From positions 1 through 55,932 of the forward strand of contig CAKZZD010000008.1 in the NCBI GenBank assembly GCA_937886715.1: a stretch of DNA of 55,932 nt, read 5' to 3'. Positions 17,354 through 26,276 of the stretch are shown here, one piece after another; within the stretch, counting starts at the first letter, position 1, and each line of letters opens with the position of its first letter. This stretch comes from an uncultured Bacteroidales bacterium (GTDB lineage: Bacteria; Bacteroidota; Bacteroidia; Bacteroidales; P3). The notes under the pieces are model-generated. The model saw only the letters and a list, made by a program, of their open reading frames with translations. It searched no databases and was not told the origin of the DNA. Both the position numbers and the translations under genes were made by a program.

Positions 17354-19573
17354 TCAGCGTTTAATGTTCAATGTCCATTGTCCGGCACCGAGCGTGCGCT
17401 CGTTGGGGGCGCCGGGGAACGCGGTGGCCGTGGTGCCTTCGGGGACGGTGACCTTCAGCGTATCGCCGCTGACTTCCACCCGTATGTCGCCGTATTGTGT
17501 AGGCTTGGTGCAGCGAACCCAGTCGACACCCTCGCATGGTTGCGGGTCGACGAAGAAGTGCTTGTAGCCGGGCTGCGCAGGGTCGGGGCGGATGCCGGCG
17601 AGGGCTTGGTAGAACCAGATGGAGATGCCGTTGTAGCAGTTGTGGACGCGGCTGCGGTCCTCGTGGTCGGGGCGTCCGCAGTCCCACGACTCCCAGGTGG
17701 TGGTGGCGCCTTGGTTGATCATGTGGAGGTAGCCGGGATAGTCGGGTTGGCGGAGGATGGAGGCCATGAGGTCGGCCTGCCGTTCGCGGATGCACCACTC
17801 GGTGAAGACGGGCACGCCGAGGAGACCGGCGGCGATGTGGTCGCGATACTTGTTGTGACAGTCGTTGAGCAGTTGTTCCTTAACCGCGGCGGCGGTGGCG
17901 CTGTCGGGCGGGATGGCTTGCAGGAGGGCGAAACACTGGTTGAGGGGAGTGCCGTTGGCGTAGGTGTGGGAATCGGGGTGGTAGAAATGGCGGTGTATGT
18001 CGCTAACCAGCCTGTTACGCCAGGCGGCGAAGCGTTCGGCATCGTCGGGATGGCGAGTCATTCGGGCCATTTGCACCATATCGGCCAGACACTCGGCGAG
18101 GAAGCAGTTGCTTGCGTGGAGCACGCTTTCGCCGCCCTTGTCGACGCCTTCGGGGACGGCCCAGTCGGCGAGAAACCAGCTGCGCCGTTCGGTATCAGGC
18201 CAGGGGTGCAGGATGCCGTCGACGCAATGGCTTTCGATGAAACGGAGCCAGCGGCACATCTGGTCGTAGTGGCGGTAGATGAGTGAGGGGTCGCCATAGT
18301 TGAGATAGGTTCGCCAAGGGGCTTTGACGATGAACCCCTGCCAGTAGGGGCCGCCACCGGTGCGGAAAGCGGGAGCTGCGTAGGGGAGGTCGCCGGTGCT
18401 GTCCATCGCGTCGGCCCAAGCGGTGAGCCAGTTGGCATAAGTAGGGCGCATATCCCAGAGAGTCTGCAACGTCATGGTGGACGAGTTGCCGTCGCCGCCG
18501 TAGCCCATGCGCTCGATGTGGGGGCAGTCGACCATATAGCCGCTGAAGGTCAGGCAGCTGAGGGTATATTTCACCATGTCGTGGATGGCGTTGAGCCGAG
18601 GGTCGGAGCAGGAGAAAGTGGCACCAGCGGCAGGGTCGATGGCGCTAATCTGAAAGGCACGGGCATGCCCCACACCAGCCCCTTTCACTCGCACATAGCG
18701 GAAAGCGTGCATGTGGAAGCGGTTGCGGAAGATGTTGTACGGGGCGCGGTCGGAGACGAAGACGTCGGTCTCGGTGAAAGGCGGTTTCGCCTCCAGGTGG
18801 TCGAGGTATTCCATTGTCACCGCCTGCCCCGAATCCATCAGGCCATATAAGGCATAGAACCACCCGGTCACCACGCGGCCGAAGTCAATCAGCGTCGAGC
18901 CGTCTGGCAACGTCGTTTGCCCGACGGGGTCCAGAGTGTCGACGATGCGGTTGCCCGCAAACTCCTGCCGCGAGATGGAAATATCCTTTGCGTCATATAT
19001 TGATGCCGGGCGCCACTGCTCCCGTACACGGACGTCATACCGCTCGCCGCCGAACTGCATGGGCTGCCAGCTGCCGGTGTAGCTGTAGGGGGAGGGCGAC
19101 GCCTCCCAGGTGCTGTCGGTGAGGGCAAGGGTGTAGATGAGTCCGCACTCGCCGTCGGAGACCGTCTTTGACACTTCGGCTTGCACCACCGCCGGGGTGC
19201 CGTAGATGCGTCCCCAGCCTTGTCCGAGCCAGAGCATCAGCTCGTTGTCGCCCTCGTGGACGAGGTTGGTGATGTCGTAGGTGACTTCCAGCGCCCGCTT
19301 GTCGAGTTGCGACACGGCAGGCTGCAGCACTTGGTCGCCCACCCTTGTATTATTGACATACACCTCGTGGTAGCCCAGCGAGGCGACGGAGACCTGGAAG
19401 CTGATGGACTGGAACTCAGAGTGGCGAAGTTCGCCGTGGTCGATATGGAAGGTGGTCCGCAGCATGGGCGTTTCGGCCCAGCGGTCGTTCTGGCGACAGC
19501 CGATGAAATTCTGGGCGAAGCTTTGTGAGGCAACCACCAGCATCAGGCATAGAGATAATGTATGCAGTTTCAT
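17354..19573 (-). CDS. Second GH78-type alpha-L-rhamnosidase-like enzyme
   Basis: 739 residues from the ATG at 19573; the codon before it is GTG, which I reject as the start. A signal peptide (LHTLSLCLMLVVASQSFAQ) shows export. The fold follows GH78: jelly roll with YHEVYVNNTRVGDQ, then the barrel. CPHIERMGYGGD (about 348-360) keeps the acid Glu and GATTTWESW (about 619-628) the base Glu. It lacks the extra N-terminal domains of the neighbouring 945-residue enzyme and is divergent from it, so specificity may differ. Spacings of 5 and 4 bp to its neighbours indicate one transcript. Confidence 0.87.
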   Translation of the reverse strand: MKLHTLSLCLMLVVASQSFAQNFIGCRQNDRWAETPMLRTTFHIDHGELRHSEFQSISFQVSVASLGYHEVYVNNTRVGDQVLQPAVSQLDKRALEVTYDITNLVHEGDNELMLWLGQGWGRIYGTPAVVQAEVSKTVSDGECGLIYTLALTDSTWEASPSPYSYTGSWQPMQFGGERYDVRVREQWRPASIYDAKDISISRQEFAGNRIVDTLDPVGQTTLPDGSTLIDFGRVVTGWFYALYGLMDSGQAVTMEYLDHLEAKPPFTETDVFVSDRAPYNIFRNRFHMHAFRYVRVKGAGVGHARAFQISAIDPAAGATFSCSDPRLNAIHDMVKYTLSCLTFSGYMVDCPHIERMGYGGDGNSSTMTLQTLWDMRPTYANWLTAWADAMDSTGDLPYAAPAFRTGGGPYWQGFIVKAPWRTYLNYGDPSLIYRHYDQMCRWLRFIESHCVDGILHPWPDTERRSWFLADWAVPEGVDKGGESVLHASNCFLAECLADMVQMARMTRHPDDAERFAAWRNRLVSDIHRHFYHPDSHTYANGTPLNQCFALLQAIPPDSATAAAVKEQLLNDCHNKYRDHIAAGLLGVPVFTEWCIRERQADLMASILRQPDYPGYLHMINQGATTTWESWDCGRPDHEDRSRVHNCYNGISIWFYQALAGIRPDPAQPGYKHFFVDPQPCEGVDWVRCTKPTQYGDIRVEVSGDTLKVTVPEGTTATAFPGAPNERTLGAGQWTLNIKR

Positions 19574-19578
19574 CACAA

Positions 19579-21573
19579 TCAGTTGATTCGCAGCACGAAG
19601 CCGCCGCCGGGAGCAAGGTGGATCTTGAGGGATGAAAGATGCGGGTCGAGAGTTGAAAGAATATAGTCGCTGCCGCGACGGTGGGCGTTGACCCCGTCGG
19701 AGAAGAGCAAGGAAAGTGCGGAGCCGAAGGGGGAGAGGTCGATTTCAATGTCGCGAGGGGTCCAGTTGGTGATGCCGCCGACGTACCAGGTCTTGCCCTT
19801 GCGGCGGGCGGTGACGATGTACTCGCCCACCTCGCCCTGCAGCACGCGGGTCTCGTCCCACACGGTGGGTATCTCGGCCACAAAGCGTGTGTAGTCGGGC
19901 TCGCGCTCGTAGTGCGTAGGTGAGTCGCAGAGCATGTTGAGCGGCGACTCCAGCACGATGTACAGTGCCAGCTGATGGCAGCGGGTGCCCTGGCTCATGG
20001 GCTCCATCCAGCAGGGGTGGTAGTTCCAGCGGCCGCCGTTGAGCATGGCGCCCTGCGTGTAGTCCATCGGGCCCGCGGCCTGGCGGATGAAGGGGATCTC
20101 GCAGTCGTAGCGCATCTGGTCCACCGTCGCGGGGGCCCACTTCATCTGCTCCAGGCCGAAGACGCCCTCGAAGTTGAGCACGTTGGGGTAGGTGCGCGTG
20201 AAGCCCGCGGGCTTGAAGGCGCCGTGGAAGTCGACCAGCAGGTGGTGCTTGGCGCAGGTCTCCGCCGCGCGGCGGTAGAAGTCGACAGCCAGTTGGTCGT
20301 CGCGGTCCATGAAGTCTATTTTGAACCCCTTGACGCCCATGTCGCTGTAGTGCTTGCAGACGCGCTCCATGTCACGCTCGAAGGCGTAGTAGCCCGCCCA
20401 GAGGATGATGCCGACATTCTTTTCTTTGGCATACTGCACCAGCATGGGCAGGTCGATCTCCGGCACCACCTGGAAGAGGTCGGCCTCGCCGTTGACGGCC
20501 CAGCCCTCGTCGAGGATGACGTACTCGATGCCGTACTTGGAGGCGAAATCGATGTAGTGCTTGTAGGTGTCGTTGTTCACTCCGGCGGGGAAGTCGACGC
20601 CACTGATATTAAAACAGTTCCACCACTCCCAGGCCACCTTGCCAGGCCTTATCCAGCTGATATCATCCACCCGCGACGGCTCCGCCAGCAGGTAGCTCAG
20701 GTTGTTCATCGCAATCTCGGTGTCGGTGCCCACCATCATGATGCGCCAGGGGAAGACCTTGCTGCGGTCCATATCGGCGATATAGTTTTCACGCTCCTTG
20801 ACCAGCAGCTGCAGGTTGTTGTGGCCGCCCTGCTCCACGCGGCGGGGCAGCGGAGCGTGGTCTCCGACAAGGATGCCGTTCTCGCCGGTGCCGTGCAGAT
20901 AGAGTCCGGGATAGTCGAGCAAGGCCGACTCGGTGATGCACACCTTCACGCCCTTGTCGCAATGCACCATCAGCGGCAAGAAGCAGAGGCGGCGTTTGTC
21001 CAGCTGCGAGAGGGTCGTATGGGTGTATTGGTTCTCGAATGAGCTGCTGTACTGCACATTGTGTCGAGTCGAGTCGAACTGGCTGACGTAGGCCGCCGTG
21101 GTATTCCAGTTGCGGGCAAAGATATACTGCACCTCTTCATGCCAAATCCAGCACGGAACATTATCCTCCCAAACGTAGCGGTAGGCAATGCCTTCATTGT
21201 ATGCTCGGAAGACGACGGAGAACCCTTGATACAGCTTCAACGTCAGCTCGTTGTAGTGGTTCCGCATCGTGGCCTGCCGCATAAAGGGCGAGGCAATGGT
21301 CTCGTCGACGCTGCGACGTGAGAAGCGCTTCACCGTCAGGGTTCCAAATTCTTTTTTGCGCGAAGTACCGTAAAGACCGAGCTGCGACGGAAGCATCATC
21401 TGTTCGCCGTTGTATTCGACGTCGTAGGTCAGCCCCAAGCCCAAATCATCGGCGGCAATGTGCGTCACCAGCCGTCCGTCGGGCGAGGCGAGGGTGTAGG
21501 TCTTTTCTTTGGCCGACAGCGTGAGCGTCAGCAGAAGCAGGAAACTCAGGAGGATGGGCTTAATGGGTTTCAT
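19579..21573 (-). CDS. GH97 glycosidase, retaining (alpha-galactosidase-like) type
   Basis: 664 residues with a signal peptide (ILLSFLLLLTLTLSAK). All three GH97 parts are visible: an N-terminal beta-sandwich (SPDGRLVTHI), the barrel (YVILDEGWAV) and a C-terminal sandwich (YVGGITNW). The motif GFKIDFMDRDDQ (about 414-425) has Asp where the retaining galactosidase BT1871 has its nucleophile, and HGAFKPAG lacks the Glu that inverting SusB carries in HEAVRP. A retaining alpha-galactosidase or related activity is therefore more likely than alpha-glucosidase. The next gene upstream encodes the other GH97 class. The class call is inference from motifs known in the family. Confidence 0.88.
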   Translation of the reverse strand: MKPIKPILLSFLLLLTLTLSAKEKTYTLASPDGRLVTHIAADDLGLGLTYDVEYNGEQMMLPSQLGLYGTSRKKEFGTLTVKRFSRRSVDETIASPFMRQATMRNHYNELTLKLYQGFSVVFRAYNEGIAYRYVWEDNVPCWIWHEEVQYIFARNWNTTAAYVSQFDSTRHNVQYSSSFENQYTHTTLSQLDKRRLCFLPLMVHCDKGVKVCITESALLDYPGLYLHGTGENGILVGDHAPLPRRVEQGGHNNLQLLVKERENYIADMDRSKVFPWRIMMVGTDTEIAMNNLSYLLAEPSRVDDISWIRPGKVAWEWWNCFNISGVDFPAGVNNDTYKHYIDFASKYGIEYVILDEGWAVNGEADLFQVVPEIDLPMLVQYAKEKNVGIILWAGYYAFERDMERVCKHYSDMGVKGFKIDFMDRDDQLAVDFYRRAAETCAKHHLLVDFHGAFKPAGFTRTYPNVLNFEGVFGLEQMKWAPATVDQMRYDCEIPFIRQAAGPMDYTQGAMLNGGRWNYHPCWMEPMSQGTRCHQLALYIVLESPLNMLCDSPTHYEREPDYTRFVAEIPTVWDETRVLQGEVGEYIVTARRKGKTWYVGGITNWTPRDIEIDLSPFGSALSLLFSDGVNAHRRGSDYILSTLDPHLSSLKIHLAPGGGFVLRIN

Positions 21574-21585
21574 AGGGAAGAGGGG

Positions 21586-23994
21586 TTATTTTATCTCACG
21601 AATCGAAACAGCGAAGCCGCCGCAGGGTGCCATGCGGAACTTCAGCTTGCTTTTGCTGGTGACTTTCTTCTTGGTGATGGTGTATGCCTTGGGGTTGTAG
21701 CCCTCGGCGCGGGCGGCTTCCCAGCCGATATGCACATCCGAAACGTAGCCGCTGGCGTCCTTGGCGTCGGCGTAGATGGTGGCCTCGTACTTGACGCCGG
21801 GCTTGAGGAAGTCGAGCTTCACCTCCACCTCGCGGGCCTGCTCGTCGGTGACGCCGCCGACAAACCAGGTGTCGAGGGGAGTAAGACCGGTCAGGCTGGT
21901 CGGACCGGTCAGACCATAGACAAACCGCGTGGCGCTGTTGATGACACCCTGCTTGCCGTCGGGCAGCTTACCGACCCCCTCGGCGGCCTGGTTCAGCGTG
22001 GCGGTCTTGGGGTGGCGGGCGGTGACGATATAGTCGCCGGGCTCGGCATAAAGGTAGATGCTGGTGTCCCAGTCGACGGCCACATCCTTGATGAACTGGA
22101 AGGCGTCCATATAGGGTTCGTAGTGCTCCGGGAAGTCGGCGGCCATCTGCAGCGGCGAGTAGAAGGTGACGTAGAGGCCCAGCTGGTTGCAGATGGTGTG
22201 GCGCATCAGGTCGTGGTTCCAGGGGGCGTTCTTCTCCATATCGGTCTCGAAGATGCCGGGGGTGTAGTCCATCGGGCCGCCCTGCAGGCGCGTGAAGGGC
22301 AGGATGGTGGTGTGGCCGGGGAGGATGCGGCCGCGGAACTCGGTGCCCATAGCGCTCTCGTTGCCAATCATATTGGGCCACGTGCGGCACAGGCCCGTGG
22401 GGCGAACCGCCTCGTGGGCGTTGACCATGATATGGTGTTTGGCGGCCTCGACGATGGCGCGGTGGTAGTGGTTGATGATCGGCTGGCTGTAGTGGTGCTC
22501 GCCGTGGGGGACGATTTTGCCGACGTAGCCGCTCTTGACGGCGTCGTAGCCGTAGCGGTTCATCAGGCGGTAGGCGGTGTCCATCCAGCGCTCGTAGTTG
22601 GAGATGGACGAGCTGCTTTCGTGATGCATGATCAGCCGGATGCCCTTCTCGTGGGCATACCGGTTCAGGCCCGGCAGGTCGAAGTCGGGATAGGGAGTGA
22701 CGAAGTCGAACACGAAATCCTTCTCCTTGCCGTACCAGTCCTCCCAGCCGATGTTCCACCCTTCGATCAGCAGGGCGTCGAAGCCGTTGGCGGCGGCGAA
22801 GTCGATGTAGCGCTTCACATTCTCTGTGTTGGCGGCGTGGCGGCCGTGGGGCTTGCATTGGGTGTAGTCGGTGTACGAGCCCGCCAGCGACGGCGGCACG
22901 CTCGGGTCGCCCGGCAGTCGCACCGACGGGAAGTCGTTGGTGATGCTCCAGCAGCTCTTGTCGCTGATCATTTCCCACCACACGCCCATATATTTCACCG
23001 GGTGGATCCACGACACATCCTCCAGCGCACAGGGCTCGTTGAGGTTCAGCGTCAGGCGCGATTTGAGCACGTCGGTGGCCTTCTCGCACACCTGCACCGT
23101 GCGCCACGGACTGACGCATGGCGTCTGCAACCTCCCCACATACCCCGTGGCATCCGGTGTCAGGTGCACTTTCAGGGTATACACCTCCTCGTTGAAAGTC
23201 AAATTCAGGTTCATCGTCGGGAAGTCGAGCACGGCGGCCTCGTGGATGTTGACGTACAGGCCGTCGTCGGTCTTCATCTGGAGGGCCGTCTGCAGGCCGG
23301 TGTCGGAGAAACTCTTCCAAGGCCAGCCTCCGGTGAGGTGGGGCTTGTTGTGCAGGCTGCCCACCTCGCTGAGTCGGCTTTTGGTGTAGTTGAACTCCTG
23401 CGTGTCGTAGTCGCCGGGTATCCACCATGCCGTGTGGTCGCCCGCCATACGGAACTCCGTCAACTCGTCTGTCAGCCAGAAATACACCAGCGAGTTATAG
23501 ATCGGGCTCTGAGCCATTTCGTCGCTCCCGGTCACATCAGGCCACTCGTAGCGGAATCCCACCCCGTCGTCGTACACACGAAAGCGGATTCGCATCACCG
23601 TCGGCCGCTCCACTCGCTTTCCTTCGTGGTCCAGATAGTGGTCCTGCTCCAGGGTCACCAGCAATTCGTTGTAGTGGTTGCGCACATTCGCCTCTTCACC
23701 CCACACCGGCTGCCACACCTCGTCCATGCTGCTCCGATGAACCTCTTTCACGCGAAATCCGCTCGCCAGATCGCTCTTGCGCCATTCCACGGTGAAACCC
23801 ATCCTCGACGGCAGCACAACGGCTTTGCCGTCGCGGTACACGCTGTAGTGCGGCGCACCTCCCTCCAGATCGAACCTCACCTCCAGCCGCCCGTCGGGGC
23901 TCTGCTGCCGCTCCGTCGCCTGCGCCTCGCAGCCCAGACCCACCATTGTCAGCACCCACAGGCCGACAATCCCCATCAGGTATCCTCTTTTCAT
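21586..23994 (-). CDS. GH97 alpha-glucosidase, inverting SusB type
   Basis: 802 residues from the ATG at 23994; an in-frame TTG at 24015 is rejected because ATG-KRGYLMGIVGLWVL starts the signal peptide. All three catalytic Glu regions of SusB can be seen: LLIEGWNIGW, VNAHEAVRPTG and GNESAMGTEF. The position that is Asp in retaining members is Gly here (VKSGYVGK, about 485-492). It probably hydrolyses alpha-glucosidic bonds with inversion in the periplasm. First gene of the five-gene operon, 66 bp after a -7 box, 12 bp before the second GH97. Confidence 0.92.
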   Translation of the reverse strand: MKRGYLMGIVGLWVLTMVGLGCEAQATERQQSPDGRLEVRFDLEGGAPHYSVYRDGKAVVLPSRMGFTVEWRKSDLASGFRVKEVHRSSMDEVWQPVWGEEANVRNHYNELLVTLEQDHYLDHEGKRVERPTVMRIRFRVYDDGVGFRYEWPDVTGSDEMAQSPIYNSLVYFWLTDELTEFRMAGDHTAWWIPGDYDTQEFNYTKSRLSEVGSLHNKPHLTGGWPWKSFSDTGLQTALQMKTDDGLYVNIHEAAVLDFPTMNLNLTFNEEVYTLKVHLTPDATGYVGRLQTPCVSPWRTVQVCEKATDVLKSRLTLNLNEPCALEDVSWIHPVKYMGVWWEMISDKSCWSITNDFPSVRLPGDPSVPPSLAGSYTDYTQCKPHGRHAANTENVKRYIDFAAANGFDALLIEGWNIGWEDWYGKEKDFVFDFVTPYPDFDLPGLNRYAHEKGIRLIMHHESSSSISNYERWMDTAYRLMNRYGYDAVKSGYVGKIVPHGEHHYSQPIINHYHRAIVEAAKHHIMVNAHEAVRPTGLCRTWPNMIGNESAMGTEFRGRILPGHTTILPFTRLQGGPMDYTPGIFETDMEKNAPWNHDLMRHTICNQLGLYVTFYSPLQMAADFPEHYEPYMDAFQFIKDVAVDWDTSIYLYAEPGDYIVTARHPKTATLNQAAEGVGKLPDGKQGVINSATRFVYGLTGPTSLTGLTPLDTWFVGGVTDEQAREVEVKLDFLKPGVKYEATIYADAKDASGYVSDVHIGWEAARAEGYNPKAYTITKKKVTSKSKLKFRMAPCGGFAVSIREIK

Positions 23995-24059
23995 ATTCTT
24001 GTCGTTATTATTCAATTACTTATTATTAAATTATTCGTCTCCTGCGACTTTTCCAACTG

Positions 24060-24067
24060 CAAAGATA
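24060..24067 (-). promoter_or_regulatory. -7 box for the glycan-degradation operon
   Basis: Reverse-strand TATCTTTG with an A-run beside it, 66 bp before the GH97 start. No TTTG at the expected -33 distance, so it may need an activator (inference). Confidence 0.55.
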
Positions 24068-24167
24068 CGAAAAAAAACGTATCCGATTGGCCCTTTTTGT
24101 CGTTTTTCTTCCCATCTCGCACTCTCCGCTGCCTCATTTGCCCATCGCCCCTCCCCCTGATGAGCGT

Positions 24168-24218
24168 CTGTTGTACGTCTGTTGTACGAACATTTTTCGT
24201 ACAACAGACGTACAACAG
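24168..24218. repeat. Perfect 23-bp inverted repeat with 5-bp loop
   Basis: The arms 24168-24190 and 24196-24218 are exact reverse complements separated by CATTT. Each arm is itself a tandem pair of CTGTTGTACG. It lies between the divergent glycan operon and the two-component genes, about 100 bp beyond the operon's -7 box and 120 bp before the response-regulator start. It could be a regulator-binding site, a cruciform or RNA hairpin, or a mobile repeat. A related sequence lies at 41433. Confidence 0.95.
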
Positions 24219-24340
24219 TCGCAGAAAGGCAGGCGAGGAGTATTCATGGTCGAGGCCTGGGAAAACGTTTTTCCCCTTTCCGGACAATATTTCAGAGGGG
24301 GCTCGCGTTATGAAAAAAAGGAATAGAAAAAGACAATACT

Positions 24341-24950
<610 letters not shown>

Positions 24951-24964
<14 letters not shown>

Positions 24965-25790
24965 CTGGGCTGTATGGGTGGCCATAGTGGCTCTCGGGGT
25001 GGCCGCCGCCTTGCTCTTGAGGCTTTTCCGCCAGAACCGTCGTCTGCGACATCTCGCAGCCGAATCGGAGCGGCTCCGGCTGCAGACCGAGGCCACCGAG
25101 CAGCGCAACCGCCAGCTGAAGCAGGAGATGACCTCCAACATTGCCCATGAGCTGAAGACACCCGTGAGCTCCATCCGTGGCTATCTCGAGATACTCCTCG
25201 GCGAACACCCCGTCGACGACGAACGCAAGCGCTACTACCTTGAGCGCTGCTACCGCCAGACCTTGAGGCTCAGCGACCTCGTGCACGACGTGTCGCTGAT
25301 CAACAAGGCCGAAGAGTCGGCCGACCTTTTCCCCCGCCGGCACGAGGATGTGCGAGCGGTGGCCGAAGAAGCCGTCGGTGAGTTGCGCGAAAAGGCCGAC
25401 GCTGCCGGAATCACGGTCGCCGACAATCTGCCCCAGCCGATGCCCCTCATGGGCAACCACGAGCTGCTCTACTGCATCTTCCGCAACCTGATTGAAAACT
25501 CCGTGGCATACGCAGGCTCCGGCGCAAGCGTGACCATCGAAACCTACAAGGAGAGCCCCACCCACTACTACATCCACTTCTACGACACCGGCGCCGGTGT
25601 CGCCGACGAGTACCTTTCGAAACTGTTCGACCGATTTCTTCGCATCGACGAAGGCCGTTCACGCCGCAGAGGCGGCACCGGTCTGGGACTGAGCATCGTC
25701 AAGCACGCCGTCATGTTCCACGGCGGCGAGATATACGCCCGCAACCGCGAAGGCGGGGGACTGGAATTCTTCTTCTCGCTCAAGCGATAA
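24951..25790 (+). CDS. Sensor histidine kinase with no sensor domain
   Basis: 279 residues from the ATG at 24951 (overlapping the regulator by 14 bp); open frame further upstream is a shadow. One membrane helix (residues 5-22) is followed directly by a coiled linker (RLRLQTEATEQRNRQLKQEM), the H-box NIAHELKTPVSSIRGYLEIL with His near 66, the N-box NLIENSVAYA, the G1 box DTGAGV and the G2 box GTGLGLSIVKHA. There is no periplasmic loop, PAS or HAMP. It may sense through the membrane helix or a partner protein. Cognate of the preceding regulator. Confidence 0.92.
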
Positions 25791-25889
25791 CCCCAATGAT
25801 TTCAATCGACAGTTCCGATAGCAGCGATGAAAAGGGCGAAAGACCAATATAGAAGTAGCATATAGAATCAAGAAAAACAGAAAACCATC

Positions 25890-26276
25890 ATGCATATTAC
25901 ACCGATACAGATACGCTTCAACGACGTGGACCAGATGGGGCATGTGAACAATGCCGTCATTATGGAATATCTGGACCTTGGAAAAGATGCCTTCTTTTCG
26001 TCGCACGGTCTCTCTCCGGTGAAGTCCGACTTCACCGTGATGGTGGTGCACTATGAGGTGGACTTCCGCCGACAAATTCGCTATCACGACACCATCCATG
26101 TGTCGACGGAAGTGGAGCGCTTCGGGACAAAGAGCCTGACGCTGATGCAGCGGGTGGTGGACGAAGAGAGTGGCGACGTGTGTGTGGAGTGCCGCACAGT
26201 GATGGCGGGCTATCGTCGCAGCACGTCGGCTTCGGAGGCCATACCCGACGAGGTGAGGGAGTGGCTCAGCCGATAG
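25890..26276 (+). CDS. YbgC/FadM-like hotdog acyl-CoA thioesterase
   Basis: 128 residues. The 4-hydroxybenzoyl-CoA thioesterase signature RFNDVDQMGHVNNAVIMEYLD is seen at residues 9-29, with Asp of DVDQMGH as the likely catalytic residue, followed by YEVDFRRQIRYHD. Such proteins hydrolyse acyl-CoA or acyl-ACP in the cytoplasm. Single gene, no close partner; its last 11 bp overlap the end of uvrA on the other strand. Confidence 0.88.
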   Translation: MHITPIQIRFNDVDQMGHVNNAVIMEYLDLGKDAFFSSHGLSPVKSDFTVMVVHYEVDFRRQIRYHDTIHVSTEVERFGTKSLTLMQRVVDEESGDVCVECRTVMAGYRRSTSASEAIPDEVREWLSR

